Position numbers and translations under genes: made by a program. This document shows positions 41,241 through 51,277 of a DNA stretch of 64,000 nucleotides, in pieces. A model generated the notes under the pieces. It was not told the DNA's origin, did no database searches, and saw nothing but the letters and a program-made list of their open reading frames with translations. Location of the stretch: NCBI GenBank assembly GCA_038147395.1, contig JAYQTM010000001.1, positions 868,001 to 932,000 of the forward strand. The letters run 5' to 3'. The DNA comes from Eutrophovita brisbanensis. GTDB taxonomy: Bacteria > Pseudomonadota > Gammaproteobacteria > Burkholderiales > Eutrophovitaceae. How positions within the stretch are numbered: position 1 is the first letter of the stretch; each line of letters opens with the position of its first letter.

Positions 41241-42710
41241 ATGATTGACCTAACCCACACGTATGCGAACGAGTTGAAGGGTTGTTACGAGTCTCTCCTC
41301 CCAGAGACTCTTACCGAACCAAGCTTGTTGATGTTTAATCAAGTATTGGCAACTGAGCTTGGTTTATCAGATGACTTTGCGAATGACTCTGAGGCAATTG
41401 GACTATTCTCGGGAAATCGGTTGCCGAGTAATTCACGACCAATAGCCCAGGTTTACGCAGGACATCAATTCGGCGCTTTCTCTCCGCAATTGGGTGACGG
41501 CAGAGCATTGCTGATCGGCGAATTGATTGATCAAACTGGGGCTCGGCGAGATATTCAACTCAAAGGCTCTGGGCGAACTCCATTTTCTCGTGGTGGTGAT
41601 GGAAAGGCTGCGCTTGGACCCGTGTTGCGAGAGTATTTGATCAGCGAGGCGATGTTTGCATTGGGTGTTCCTACGACTCGAGCTTTGGCGGTGACTGTCG
41701 GAACAGATACGGTTTATCGTGATGGGTTGAAACCCCGAGCAGTATTAACCCGAGTGGCGTTGAGTCACATTAGAGTAGGCACGTTTGAGTATTTCTCTTC
41801 ACAGCAGGAGTGGAGTAAATTGGAAGCCCTCGTTGATTATTCGCTCAGACGGCATTATCCAGACGCGATTTGTGATTCAGATCCATCTTTAGATCTTTTC
41901 AAATGTGTGATCGAGCGACAAGCGGATCTCATCTCGCAATGGATGGCGCTGGGATTTATTCATGGGGTCATGAATACGGACAATATGACGATCAGTGGCG
42001 AGACAATTGATTACGGACCATGCGCTTTTATGGATCGCTATGACCCACAAACCGTCTTTAGCTCAATTGACGAATACGGTCGATATGCGTACGGGAATCA
42101 AACGAAGATTGGGAAATGGAATTTAGCGATGCTGGCTAAAGCACTTCTGCCAATAAGTTCAGTCCCTGAGTCAAAAAAAATAGATGCGTTTGTTGAGGCG
42201 TTGGATCAATACGATTTGCTCTATGAGACATACTATTCTCAACATATGGCTCGTAAGCTTGGCCTGTCATCCGGAGTGGGGCATGAGCGAACTTTGATCG
42301 ATTCTTTCCTCGTTCTTTTATCTGAGCAAAAGACCGATTTTACAAATGCCTTTCGTTGTCTATCGGATGTGCTGCGTGGCGACTTCGCATTTTTTGATGA
42401 GGTGTTTGAGTCCGATCCGGTAGAGGCCAAAGAGTGGGTGATGAAATGGAAAGAACATCTCGCTAAAGAAAATGTAGAGTTCCCTCAGATTGCGGAAGAG
42501 ATGGAAGCATGTAATCCAATTTATATTCCGAGAAATCACCTCGTCGAGGAAGCTCTCGATTTGGCAGTTGCAGAACGTGATTTGAGCGCTTTTGATTCGT
42601 TATTTAATATCGTCTCGAGACCGTACGATGACGTTGGGGGTGCCGCGAAAAAATACCGCATGCCTGCCCCGGTGAACGCACCACCTCATGTTACCTTTTG
42701 CGGCACTTAG
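41241..42710 (+). CDS. selO: Protein adenylyltransferase SelO
   Basis: 489 residues from ATG 41241; an in-frame TTG at 41229 is possible. Family blocks: QVYAGHQFGAFSPQLGDGRA, LKGSGRTPFSRGGDGKAALG, REYLISEAM, FIHGVMNTDNMTISGETIDY and a C-terminal PHVTFCGT. SelO is a pseudokinase that transfers AMP to proteins in redox stress; the bacterial form often has a penultimate Cys as here. Its last four bases overlap mutS tail to tail. Confidence 0.94.
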   Translation: MIDLTHTYANELKGCYESLLPETLTEPSLLMFNQVLATELGLSDDFANDSEAIGLFSGNRLPSNSRPIAQVYAGHQFGAFSPQLGDGRALLIGELIDQTGARRDIQLKGSGRTPFSRGGDGKAALGPVLREYLISEAMFALGVPTTRALAVTVGTDTVYRDGLKPRAVLTRVALSHIRVGTFEYFSSQQEWSKLEALVDYSLRRHYPDAICDSDPSLDLFKCVIERQADLISQWMALGFIHGVMNTDNMTISGETIDYGPCAFMDRYDPQTVFSSIDEYGRYAYGNQTKIGKWNLAMLAKALLPISSVPESKKIDAFVEALDQYDLLYETYYSQHMARKLGLSSGVGHERTLIDSFLVLLSEQKTDFTNAFRCLSDVLRGDFAFFDEVFESDPVEAKEWVMKWKEHLAKENVEFPQIAEEMEACNPIYIPRNHLVEEALDLAVAERDLSAFDSLFNIVSRPYDDVGGAAKKYRMPAPVNAPPHVTFCGT

Positions 42711-45298
42711 GATCGTTTTGTTATTTGATCTAGTTCGAAGAGTAATTCAAGAGCCTCTTTTGGAGTCAGCTCGTTAGGGTCAATATCGCTTATTCGATTT
42801 AAAACCTCTTGCCCTAATGTATTTGTTGGCTCAGGTTCGGCTTGGCTAAATAGATCAGTTTGCATGCCTGACGTCGCGTTGATTTGCTCAAGACGACGAA
42901 GTTCGTTTTTCGCAAGATCAATAATCTTTCTCGGAATACCCGCAAGTTTCGCAACCTGGATTCCATAGCTTTGGGATGCAGGCCCATCCTGGATGCTGTG
43001 AAGAAATACGATTTCGTCTTTATGGTCGACTGCCGAGACATGAACGTTTTTGACGTTTGATAACTCTTCGGATAGCCCCGTCAGTTCAAAATAATGGGTG
43101 GCAAATAATGAAAAACTGTTGTTGTGTGTCGCAAGGTAGCGAGCAATGGAAGACGCTAATGCGAGACCGTCGTAGGTCGATGTGCCGCGTCCAATCTCGT
43201 CCATGAGAACCAGGCTGTGGTCCGTCGCGTTATTGAGAATATTAGCGGCTTCCGACATTTCCACCATGAAAGTCGATTGCCCACCCGCTAAATTGTCGGA
43301 TGCTCCTATTCGAGTGAATATTTTATCAACACGACCAATTGTCGCCGCTTGGGCTGGAACGAAGCAACCCGTGTGGGCGAGCAAGACGATCAACGCACAC
43401 TGTCGCATGTAAGTTGACTTTCCGCCCATGTTCGGACCCGTGATGACCAGCATTTTTCTTTGGTCATTTAGCTGGAGATCATTTGGGACAAAGGATTTGA
43501 CCTGAGATTCGACCACTGGGTGTCTACCACCTGAAATACGAATTTCTTCACCATCATTGAGGCTAGGTCTCACATAGTTATGTTCGTTTGCGATGATGGC
43601 AAACGTACTGAGTCCGTCAATCATCGCAAGCGCACGAGCAGCATCTTTAATTGTCTCGTGAAACGTCGCCAGACGATTCAATAAGTCGTCGTAAAGCCAT
43701 TTTTCTCTCTTTAGGGCTCTTTCCTTCGCAGACAACGCTTTATCTTCAAATTCCTTAAGTTCGGGGGTAATAAATCGTTCGACATTTTTTAAGGTTTGTC
43801 TCCGTCGATACTCGTCGGGAACGTCATTGGCTTGGCTTTTCGACACTTCGATGTAGAAGCCATGTACCCGATTAAATTCAACCTTGAGACTCGATAGGCC
43901 CGTCGACTCCCTCTCCCGCTGCTCTAATTTGATGAGAAAGTCACCACAGTCATTTTGAAGTGATCGAAGTTCATCTAATTGACTGTCGTATCCATCATTA
44001 ATGACTCCACCCTCAATGATGATTGCAGAGGGCTCTGGAAGGACTGACCGATTGAGGAGGCTAAGTAACTCGATATCAACAGCTACTTTTTCCCTGATTT
44101 CATTTAATATTTCTACATCTGTACTGTTTAATTCGTTCGCGATCTGAGGAATTGCATGAAGCGTTTGTCTCAGTCCTGTTAAGTCTCTGGGTCTCGCGCT
44201 TCTAAGCGAGATTCGTGAATTGATGCGTTCAATATCGACGACCGACCGAAGCGCTTCTCGTATCTTATTTTTCTTTGATTCATTCACTTGATCGTGTAAC
44301 CAAGATACAGCAGCCAGACGCTTGTTGATTTCAAAATGATTGTGAAGTGGGTTGTTGATAGCGTGTTGTATCCAACGAGCACCCATGCTTGATGCCGATC
44401 GATCAACCGTAGACAAGAGGGTTGGGCTGCGCTCGCCTTGTAGCGTTGTGTTTATCTCAAGATTCTTTCTGGTTGAGTAATCGAGTTGAATGAATGTTGA
44501 GTTATGCTCGACTTGGATTGAGTCGATCTGATCTAATCTTCGTGCTTGAGTTGATTGAACGTAAAAAAGTAACGCACCAGCAGCGGCAATTGCAGGCCCA
44601 TCGTTATGTATTCCAAAGCCCTTTAGGTCGGATACCTTGAAGTGATCGATCAGAGTTTTGAGCGATGCGTCTTTATCGAATTGCCAACTTGGGATCCTGC
44701 GAAGCTGAACTTTCGTATGATCGAGTTCAGGTATCACCGCATCCTCAGATACCAGTATCTCTGAGGGGGACAACCTTGAGATTTCTGTCAGTAAAGAAAG
44801 ATCTTCTCCGGACTTAACCTTGAAGCTTCCTGTTGATACCGAGAGCCATGAAATACCGATATTATTTTGAACGCGGAAGCAGGACAAAATGAAGTTTTCT
44901 TGTTTTTCATCTAGTAAGGCCGCATCCGACAAAGTGCCTGGAGTAATAACGCGAACGACTTCTCGCTCAACGGGCCCCTTGGAGTCTGAGGGGTTACCAA
45001 TTTGCTCGCAGATTGCAATGGATTCCCCTAGTTTGACGAGCTTTGCCAGATACTGTTCGGAGGCGTGATGAGGTACTCCTGCCATCTTTATCGGTTCGCC
45101 GGCTGAAGTGCCCCGAGACGTGAGGGTGATGTCAAGTAACTGAGATACTTTCACGGCATCGTCGAAAAATAACTCGTAAAAATCACCCATTCGATAAAAC
45201 AAAAGTTTATCTTGGTGTTCAGATTTGATGCGTAGATACTGCTGCATCATTGGGGTGTGGTTACCTGATGATCCCTGCGATGTGGCGTTGCTTGGCAT
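42707..45298 (-). CDS. mutS: DNA mismatch repair protein MutS
   Basis: 863 residues, the usual length. The N-terminal mismatch-recognition block has YRMGDFYELFFDDA with the Phe-x-Glu, and the C-terminal ATPase has GPNMGGKSTYMRQ, SLVLMDEIGRGTSTYDG and FATHYFELT. It begins mismatch repair together with MutL, which is not in the window. It starts 85 bases after suhB on the same strand. Confidence 0.97.
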   Translation of the reverse strand: MPSNATSQGSSGNHTPMMQQYLRIKSEHQDKLLFYRMGDFYELFFDDAVKVSQLLDITLTSRGTSAGEPIKMAGVPHHASEQYLAKLVKLGESIAICEQIGNPSDSKGPVEREVVRVITPGTLSDAALLDEKQENFILSCFRVQNNIGISWLSVSTGSFKVKSGEDLSLLTEISRLSPSEILVSEDAVIPELDHTKVQLRRIPSWQFDKDASLKTLIDHFKVSDLKGFGIHNDGPAIAAAGALLFYVQSTQARRLDQIDSIQVEHNSTFIQLDYSTRKNLEINTTLQGERSPTLLSTVDRSASSMGARWIQHAINNPLHNHFEINKRLAAVSWLHDQVNESKKNKIREALRSVVDIERINSRISLRSARPRDLTGLRQTLHAIPQIANELNSTDVEILNEIREKVAVDIELLSLLNRSVLPEPSAIIIEGGVINDGYDSQLDELRSLQNDCGDFLIKLEQRERESTGLSSLKVEFNRVHGFYIEVSKSQANDVPDEYRRRQTLKNVERFITPELKEFEDKALSAKERALKREKWLYDDLLNRLATFHETIKDAARALAMIDGLSTFAIIANEHNYVRPSLNDGEEIRISGGRHPVVESQVKSFVPNDLQLNDQRKMLVITGPNMGGKSTYMRQCALIVLLAHTGCFVPAQAATIGRVDKIFTRIGASDNLAGGQSTFMVEMSEAANILNNATDHSLVLMDEIGRGTSTYDGLALASSIARYLATHNNSFSLFATHYFELTGLSEELSNVKNVHVSAVDHKDEIVFLHSIQDGPASQSYGIQVAKLAGIPRKIIDLAKNELRRLEQINATSGMQTDLFSQAEPEPTNTLGQEVLNRISDIDPNELTPKEALELLFELDQITKRS

Positions 45299-45383
45299 TA
45301 TCGATTTTACGTGTCAGAGATAACGAGGGTGCGCTGTAAATTTTTCGTGTCAGTTAAGCATACCCTATCAAAAGTGTCGTAAT

Positions 45384-46166
45384 TTATTTGATGTGTGGTT
45401 TGATTGTGTTAAGTAACTGGGCAAATATTTTTGGATTGCCTGCCACGATTTTCCCACTCTCCATGAAGGCTCCATCACCATTGAAGTCGCCAACAAGCCC
45501 GCCTGCCTCGGTAATCATTAATACACCCGCTGCCATATCCCACGGAGAAAGTCCCATTTCCCAAAACGCGTCGAGTCGGCCCGCAGCAACGTTTGCGAGA
45601 TCCAATGACGCAGCGCCTGGTCGTCTAATACCCGCACTCTTCAGTGCGACAGACTTAAACATGGCAGCGTAGGTATCAACATCGGAGTTCGCTCTAAAAG
45701 GGAACCCCGTGCCGACTAATGCATCGATTAACCTGTCTCTTTTTGATACGCGAATACGTTTTTCATTTAGAAAAGCGCCTTCTCCTCTTGAAGCGGTAAA
45801 TAGATCGTTTCTAGTTGGATCATAAATCACTCCGATTTGGAGTTGTCCTTTGTACGAGAGGGCGATAGAGACAGCATAAACGGGGAAGCCGTGTAAAAAG
45901 TTAGTCGTCCCGTCCAGTGGGTCAATGATCCATAGATAGTCGGAAGATCCCACTTGGCCGCCTTCCTCTCCGAGGAATGCATGATCTGGATAAACTTTCT
46001 TTAGTGAGTCGATAATTGCCTCTTCAGCAGCGCGATCGACTTCGCTCACGAGGTCGTTTGTCGTTTTGTGTTGGATATTCAATTTGTCGATGTTTTCAGA
46101 GGCGCGGCTAATGAGGTCACCAGCACGACGGGCGGCCTTAACCGCGAAACCTAACATTGGATTCAT
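45384..46166 (-). CDS. suhB: Inositol-1-monophosphatase / SuhB
   Basis: 260 residues from ATG 46166 (starts MNPMLGFAVKAARRAG like E. coli SuhB; a 6-residue longer start is also in frame). Metal-binding Glu in GEEGG and WIIDPLDGTTNFLHG, and the C-terminal SPWDMAAGVLMI are the family motifs. Besides phosphatase activity, SuhB supports rRNA transcription antitermination in E. coli. It diverges from trmJ as in E. coli. Confidence 0.95.
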   Translation of the reverse strand: MNPMLGFAVKAARRAGDLISRASENIDKLNIQHKTTNDLVSEVDRAAEEAIIDSLKKVYPDHAFLGEEGGQVGSSDYLWIIDPLDGTTNFLHGFPVYAVSIALSYKGQLQIGVIYDPTRNDLFTASRGEGAFLNEKRIRVSKRDRLIDALVGTGFPFRANSDVDTYAAMFKSVALKSAGIRRPGAASLDLANVAAGRLDAFWEMGLSPWDMAAGVLMITEAGGLVGDFNGDGAFMESGKIVAGNPKIFAQLLNTIKPHIK

Positions 46167-46279
46167 GTGTTTATCCCAGATCATTTAAAGAGCATGGCTC
46201 GCATTTTAAATTAAACTGTTAAGAGGCACTCGGCTAGATCAAGATTTCTTTTTTTCATCGGTGGTTATACAACTGGCAC

Positions 46280-46999
46280 ATGCTTAAAAATATCAGAGTG
46301 GTACTCGTGGAGCCGAGTCATCCAGGTAACATCGGTTCGGCAGCCAGAGCGATGAAAACGATGGGATTGCATCGCCTATACCTCGTCAACCCAAAGGAGT
46401 TTCCACATTTGGAGGCCACAGCGCTAGCTTCAGGTGCATCCGATGTTCTGGAGGGGGCGATTTGTTGCTCAAGTCTCATGGACGCGCTTCATGGAACTGT
46501 TTTCTCAGTAGCGTCCACATCAAGACATCGGGAGTTGAGCCACGTAGTGCTCAACGCGAAAGAGTCGGCAGAGCGATTGCTAAGCGATTCGTTCGTTGGG
46601 GATGTTGCTCTGGTGTTTGGTCCTGAGAGAACGGGCTTAAGTGTTGAGGACGCGAGTTTATGCAACGCTATTGCGATGATCGCCTGTAACCCTCAGTATT
46701 CCTCCCTCAACTTAGCTCAGGCAGTTCAGGTATTTTGCTATGAGCTGGCTTTGGTAAGCGAGGAATTTTTGTCCACAACTTTTAAAGGTAAACGAGCATC
46801 TCCCGCTAGCCATGAAGAAGTCGAAATGTTAATGACGCACCTAGAAGATGTTCTCATCGAGGTCGACTTTCTAAAGCCAAAAAATCCAGGGCGTTTGATG
46901 CAACGGTTACGTCGATTGATTCTCCGTTCGGATCTGGAGAGAGAAGAGGTGAATATCTTACGGGGATTTTTGGGGGCGGTGCAAAAGAAAGGGCGCTAA
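46280..46999 (+). CDS. trmJ: tRNA (cytidine/uridine-2'-O)-methyltransferase TrmJ
   Basis: 239 residues of the SPOUT fold. EPSHPGNIGSAARAMKTMGL, LVFGPERTGLSVEDA and NPQYSSLNLAQAVQVFCYEL are the three knot motifs. It methylates position 32 of tRNA. The position between suhB and the iscR region matches the enteric order suhB–trmJ–iscR, here with cysE inserted. Confidence 0.95.
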   Translation: MLKNIRVVLVEPSHPGNIGSAARAMKTMGLHRLYLVNPKEFPHLEATALASGASDVLEGAICCSSLMDALHGTVFSVASTSRHRELSHVVLNAKESAERLLSDSFVGDVALVFGPERTGLSVEDASLCNAIAMIACNPQYSSLNLAQAVQVFCYELALVSEEFLSTTFKGKRASPASHEEVEMLMTHLEDVLIEVDFLKPKNPGRLMQRLRRLILRSDLEREEVNILRGFLGAVQKKGR

Positions 47000-47031
47000 A
47001 ATGAAGCCCGATATTCTCAGTCGGAAAAGTA

Positions 47032-47781
47032 ATGTTTGCGCGTATAAAAGAAGAAATCAGCGTCGTTTTTGATAGAGATCCCGCAGCACGAAGTGCGTGG
47101 GAGGTCATCACATGCTACCCCGGTTTCCATGCAATGCTTATGCATCGGCTGGCGCATCGGATTTGGAATATGCGGTTTCGATGGCTCGCTCGCTGGATAT
47201 CTAGCGTCTCGCGATGGCTCACTGGTATCGAGATTCATCCAGGTGCAAGCATTGGGCGACGTTTTTTTATCGACCACGGGATGGGCGTTGTGATCGGTGA
47301 GACCTCTATCATCGGCGACGATTGCACCTTGTATCATGGGGTGACGCTTGGTGGAACATCCTGGGAAAAGGGTAAGAGACACCCGACTCTTGAGGACGGC
47401 GTGGTTGTTGGAGCCGGCGCAAAAGTACTTGGCCCCATTACTGTCGGGCGGGCAGCGAAAATTGGATCCAATGCCGTCGTTGTTCGGGATGTGCCGAACG
47501 GGGCGACAGCCATTGGCATCCCGGCTCGTATCGTTGAGGAAGAGAATAAGAAAATTGAAGTTGCGGCTGAAGCCATGGGCTTTTCAGCTTACGCGATGAG
47601 TTCAGACATGAATGACCCTGTGGTTAAAGCGATTCATGGCCTTTTGGATCACTCTACTTCGATTGAGGAGCGCCTATCATTCGTTCTACTTGAGTTGCAG
47701 AAACTTGGTGTAGACATTCAACAGCAGGTGGATACTGCTCCAGATTTCGACCCGGATTACCTCAATAAAATAGTTGATTAA
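47032..47781 (+). CDS. cysE: Serine O-acetyltransferase CysE
   Basis: 249 residues. A helical N-terminal domain is followed by a left-handed beta-helix of hexapeptide repeats with HPGASIGRRFFIDHGMGVVIG, LGGTSWEKGKRHPTL and VVVRDVPNGATAIGIPAR. It acetylates serine for cysteine synthesis, the sulfur donor of the next operon. Its stop codon lies inside the IscR box, and it is 32 bases after trmJ. Confidence 0.95.
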   Translation: MFARIKEEISVVFDRDPAARSAWEVITCYPGFHAMLMHRLAHRIWNMRFRWLARWISSVSRWLTGIEIHPGASIGRRFFIDHGMGVVIGETSIIGDDCTLYHGVTLGGTSWEKGKRHPTLEDGVVVGAGAKVLGPITVGRAAKIGSNAVVVRDVPNGATAIGIPARIVEEENKKIEVAAEAMGFSAYAMSSDMNDPVVKAIHGLLDHSTSIEERLSFVLLELQKLGVDIQQQVDTAPDFDPDYLNKIVD

Positions 47782-47794
47782 AATAGTCGGGAAC
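47770..47794 (+). promoter_or_regulatory. IscR type 1 binding site
   Basis: These 25 bases, from ATAGTTGATT to GGGAAC, match the type 1 consensus ATASYYGACTRWWWYAGTCRRSTAT at 22 of 25 positions, including the AGTC half-site and the A/T centre. It lies about 75 bases upstream of the iscR ATG and contains the cysE stop codon. It implies repression of the operon by cluster-loaded IscR. Confidence 0.8.
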
Positions 47795-47870
47795 TTTAAA
47801 ATCTCTCGCTGATCATAGTTGAGGCCATGATTAAACGTGGCTGTGAAATTTTCAGATACAGAGGTAATTC

Positions 47871-48332
47871 ATGAGGTTGACCACAAAAGGTCGCTTTGCC
47901 GTGACAGCGATGATGGATATCGCACTGCAGGGAGGCGTGTCCCCGGTGACGCTTGGAGATATTAGCGAGAGGCAAAATATTTCACTTTCGTACCTGGAAC
48001 AGTTATTCGGTAAGCTGCGCAAAAATGGACTTGTAACCAGCACTCGAGGCCCTGGCGGTGGCTACCGTATACGAAATCCTTTAGGGCAAATCACAGTCGG
48101 TGAAATTATCAGAGCAGTTGACGAGATGGTTGATGCAACTCAGTGTCGTGGAATGAAAAATTGCAAAGGCGACGACGAATGTATTACCCACGAATTATGG
48201 ATGGGACTAAATGAAAGAATCTTCGAGTATATGGACGCAGTCTCTTTGGCTGACCTTGTCTCAAAACGGGATATGAAATTGTCTGGCATTAAGCGTGTGA
48301 ATTTTGATCATAGACCGCGACACTCGAACTAA
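47871..48332 (+). CDS. iscR: Rrf2-family iron–sulfur cluster regulator IscR
   Basis: 153 residues: MRLTTKGRFAVTAMMDIAL, winged helix with SYLEQLFGKLRKNGLV and STRGPGGGYR. Cluster ligands Cys92, Cys98, Cys104 and His107 fall at exactly the positions known for E. coli IscR. It represses the downstream operon when its [2Fe-2S] cluster is full. A near-consensus box lies upstream. Confidence 0.96.
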   Translation: MRLTTKGRFAVTAMMDIALQGGVSPVTLGDISERQNISLSYLEQLFGKLRKNGLVTSTRGPGGGYRIRNPLGQITVGEIIRAVDEMVDATQCRGMKNCKGDDECITHELWMGLNERIFEYMDAVSLADLVSKRDMKLSGIKRVNFDHRPRHSN

Positions 48333-48345
48333 ACATTCCTCTGCA

Positions 48346-49493
48346 ATGCCTGTTTACTTTGATAACAACGCCACGACTCGACTCAGCGACTCAGCTCGAG
48401 AGGCGATGATGCCATTTTTACGGAAGAATTCGGCAATGCATCAAGCCGACACGACTATGGGTCTCGAGCCAGGATGGCGATAAATATAGCAAGAGAGAGG
48501 GTCGCAGCCTTAGTGTCGGTCGATCCCGTGCAAGTGATCTTTACTTCGGGCGGTACCGAAGCAAACAATATGTTTTTTGGTGGCATGGCCGCGTATTTAA
48601 AACCGAGTCAGGTGGTGATAAGCGGTATCGAGCACCCGTGTGTGTCTGTTCCAGCGCGTAAATTGGTGAGACAAGGGTGGTCTTTGGATAACTTGAAAGT
48701 GACTCAAGACGGGGAGATTCAGCTCAGCGAAATTTCTGTCGACCGGTTTCATTTGAACGGATTGGTCTCAGTCATGTTGGCCAACAATGAGACTGGCGTG
48801 ATACAACCTGTGCGAGAAATCGCGAGAGTTGTGAGGCAAGCAGGTGGATGGATACATTCCGATGCTGTGCAAGCCTTAGGAAAGATAAAGGTAGATTTTG
48901 AAGAATTGGGTGTTCATGCGTTGAGCATATCAGCGCATAAAATTAATGGGCCGAAAGGTATTGGGGCGCTTATCATCGATAAAAAATTACCCATCGAGCC
49001 ATTCATTAACGGTGGTGGTCATGAGAGGGGATATCGCTCAGGCACTGAGAATGTTGCGAGTATCGTGGGGTTTGGTGTCGCGGCTGAAGAAGCTCAGCGA
49101 AATCTAGACAGGTATCAAAGTCAGGTTTCTCCGATAAGAGATAAAATAGAGTCTGATCTCGCGTTAAATGGCGCGACCATTTTTGGTAAAAGTGTTGAAA
49201 GACTTCCAAATACGACCTGCTTCTCTATTCCGGGTATTCATGGTGAAACGCTGGTCATGGAGCTAAATAAAAGCGGATTTGCGGTTGCCAGTGGTGCCGC
49301 GTGCTCCAGTCACAATGAGAAGGCAAGTGCGACGCTTTCAGCGATGAATGTGTCTGAAAGCTTATCCTTAGGTGCAGTTCGAGTGAGTCTTGGCCCACAG
49401 AACAGCCATGATGAGGCGAGTCGTTTTGGGATAGCGGTGTCGCGAATTACTGATGATTTAAAAAACATGGCATCGGTCGCCATTTCAGCATAG
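48346..49493 (+). pseudogene. iscS: IscS-like cysteine desulfurase with a single-base frameshift
   Basis: The frame from ATG 48346 reads PVYFDNNATTRLSDSAREAM and MPFL, then stops at 48481. The homologous continuation EEFGNASSRHDYGSRAR and all the rest of the enzyme are in the frame shifted by one lost base at about 48415–48423 (TTTTTACGGAAG). One extra base there restores a 382-residue class V aminotransferase. The PLP Lys (SISAHKINGPK) and the catalytic Cys (SGAACSSHNEK) are intact downstream. The shorter frame from ATG 48474 would lack the first ~43 residues. A true mutation, a sequencing error in the T-run, or rare frameshifting are all possible; SufS downstream could replace it. Confidence 0.85.
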
Positions 49494-49499
49494 GAAATT

Positions 49500-49832
49500 A
49501 TGTCGATACAAGTAACTGAAAAAGCAGCTCGTCACATTCGGCGTTTTTTGGATAAAGACGGTGGCGTTGGTCTCAGATTTGGCGTTAAGACGGTTGGTTG
49601 TTCGGGATTGAGCTACACGTTCGATCGAGCAAGCCATGTTGAAGATGGAGACGAGGTTTTCGAGACCGAAAATGTAACGATTGTTGTGAAGAAAACAGAT
49701 CTCATTTTTCTTGATGGATCGACGCTAGATTTTGAGAAACAAGGGTTGAATGAGCTTTTCAAAGTTACCAATCCCAAAGCTGCCGCTACCTGTGGGTGCG
49801 GTGAGAGTTTTACGATCGAGGTAAAGGAATAG
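49500..49832 (+). CDS. iscA: A-type iron–sulfur carrier (IscA/SufA/HesB family)
   Basis: 110 residues. Three conserved cysteines, Cys34, Cys98 and Cys100 (VGCSGLSY; TCGCGESF), bind the cluster as in IscA (Cys35, 99, 101). It moves new clusters to target proteins. IscA versus SufA cannot be separated safely; the genomic place next to an iscS-like gene favours the IscA name. It starts six bases after the iscS-like stop. Confidence 0.88.
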   Translation: MSIQVTEKAARHIRRFLDKDGGVGLRFGVKTVGCSGLSYTFDRASHVEDGDEVFETENVTIVVKKTDLIFLDGSTLDFEKQGLNELFKVTNPKAAATCGCGESFTIEVKE

Positions 49833-49840
49833 ATGGTCGG

Positions 49841-51277
49841 ATGAGTGCTGCGATAGATAATATAGTTAATCAGCCCTACAAGGCTGGATTTAAGACCGAA
49901 ATAGAATCTGAGACCGTCGCTCGTGGATTGAGTGAAGAGGTCATCAGGACAATATCCGGCAAGAAGAACGAGCCTGAGTGGCTCCTCGAATTCAGGCTTG
50001 AGGCGTACCGGCATTGGTTAACAATGAAGGAGCCGAAATGGCCGAATGTGAGTTATCCCAAAATAGATTTTCAGGACATCATCTACTACTCAGCGCCAAA
50101 ATCAAAGACGAAAAAGAAGTCCATGGACGAGGTCGACCCTGAACTTCTTGAGACGTTTGAGAAGTTGGGGGTCCCAATGCACGAGAGGGCGGCGCTAGCA
50201 GGCGTTGCCGTCGATGTGGTTTTTGATAGCGTATCCGTAACAACGACCTACAAAGAGAAGCTTGCTGAATACGGAATTATATTTTGCTCGTTCTCTGAAG
50301 CCGTGCGTGATCATCCTGATCTCGTTAAGCAGTATCTCGGATCCGTTGTATCTCATACGGATAATTTTTATGCGGCACTTAACTCTGCCGTATTCACTGA
50401 CGGCTCGTTTTGCTTTATCCCGAAGGGTGTTAAATGTCCGATGGATTTATCGACGTACTTTAGGATCAATACTCAGGATTCTGGCCAATTCGAGAGAACT
50501 TTGATCGTTGCTGAAGAGGGCAGTCAGGTTTCGTACCTAGAGGGGTGCACGGCACCGCAGTTTGATACCAATCAATTGCACGCGGCTGTTGTGGAGTTGG
50601 TGGCGTTAGATAATGCCGACATTAAGTATTCGACTGTGCAGAACTGGTACGCTGGCGATGAAAATGGTGTAGGCGGTATATACAACTTCGTCACGAAACG
50701 AGGTTTGTGTAAAGGACAAAATTCAAAGATCTCATGGACACAAGTTGAAACGGGGTCGGCAGTTACTTGGAAGTATCCATCCTGTGTGTTACTTGGTGAT
50801 AATTCAGTCGGCGAGTTCTATTCTGTTGCGCTGACCAATCACTTACAACAGGCGGATACCGGCACCAAGATGGTACATATAGGAAAGAACACGAGAAGCC
50901 GAATTATCAGCAAAGGGATTTCTGCGGGACGCTCTAACAATAGCTACCGCGGCTTAGTTAAGGTATCGCCGAAAGCTCAAGGCGCTCGAAATTTTTCACA
51001 GTGCGACTCCATGCTGATTGGAGATGCGTGCGGCGCACATACGTTCCCCTACATCGACGTTGAGAATAAAAGTGCGACGGTAGAGCATGAAGCGAGTACG
51101 TCGAAAATCGGTGAGGAGCAGTTGTTTTATTTTTCTAGTCGTGGCATCGATACCGAGGAAGCGGTATCGATGATTATTAATGGTTTCGTTCGTGACGTGT
51201 TCATGCATCTACCAATGGAATTTGCGGTGGAGGCAACGAAGTTACTTGGGCTCAAGTTAGAGGGAAGTGTTGGATGA
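49841..51277 (+). CDS. sufB: Fe–S assembly scaffold protein SufB
   Basis: 478 residues. YKAGFKTEIESETVARGLSE opens the protein, and GSFCFIPKGVKCPM, VEHEASTSKIGEEQLFYF and the beta-helix core are present. SufB with SufC and SufD forms the SufBC2D scaffold where clusters are built. Its stop overlaps the sufC start. Confidence 0.96.
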   Translation: MSAAIDNIVNQPYKAGFKTEIESETVARGLSEEVIRTISGKKNEPEWLLEFRLEAYRHWLTMKEPKWPNVSYPKIDFQDIIYYSAPKSKTKKKSMDEVDPELLETFEKLGVPMHERAALAGVAVDVVFDSVSVTTTYKEKLAEYGIIFCSFSEAVRDHPDLVKQYLGSVVSHTDNFYAALNSAVFTDGSFCFIPKGVKCPMDLSTYFRINTQDSGQFERTLIVAEEGSQVSYLEGCTAPQFDTNQLHAAVVELVALDNADIKYSTVQNWYAGDENGVGGIYNFVTKRGLCKGQNSKISWTQVETGSAVTWKYPSCVLLGDNSVGEFYSVALTNHLQQADTGTKMVHIGKNTRSRIISKGISAGRSNNSYRGLVKVSPKAQGARNFSQCDSMLIGDACGAHTFPYIDVENKSATVEHEASTSKIGEEQLFYFSSRGIDTEEAVSMIINGFVRDVFMHLPMEFAVEATKLLGLKLEGSVG

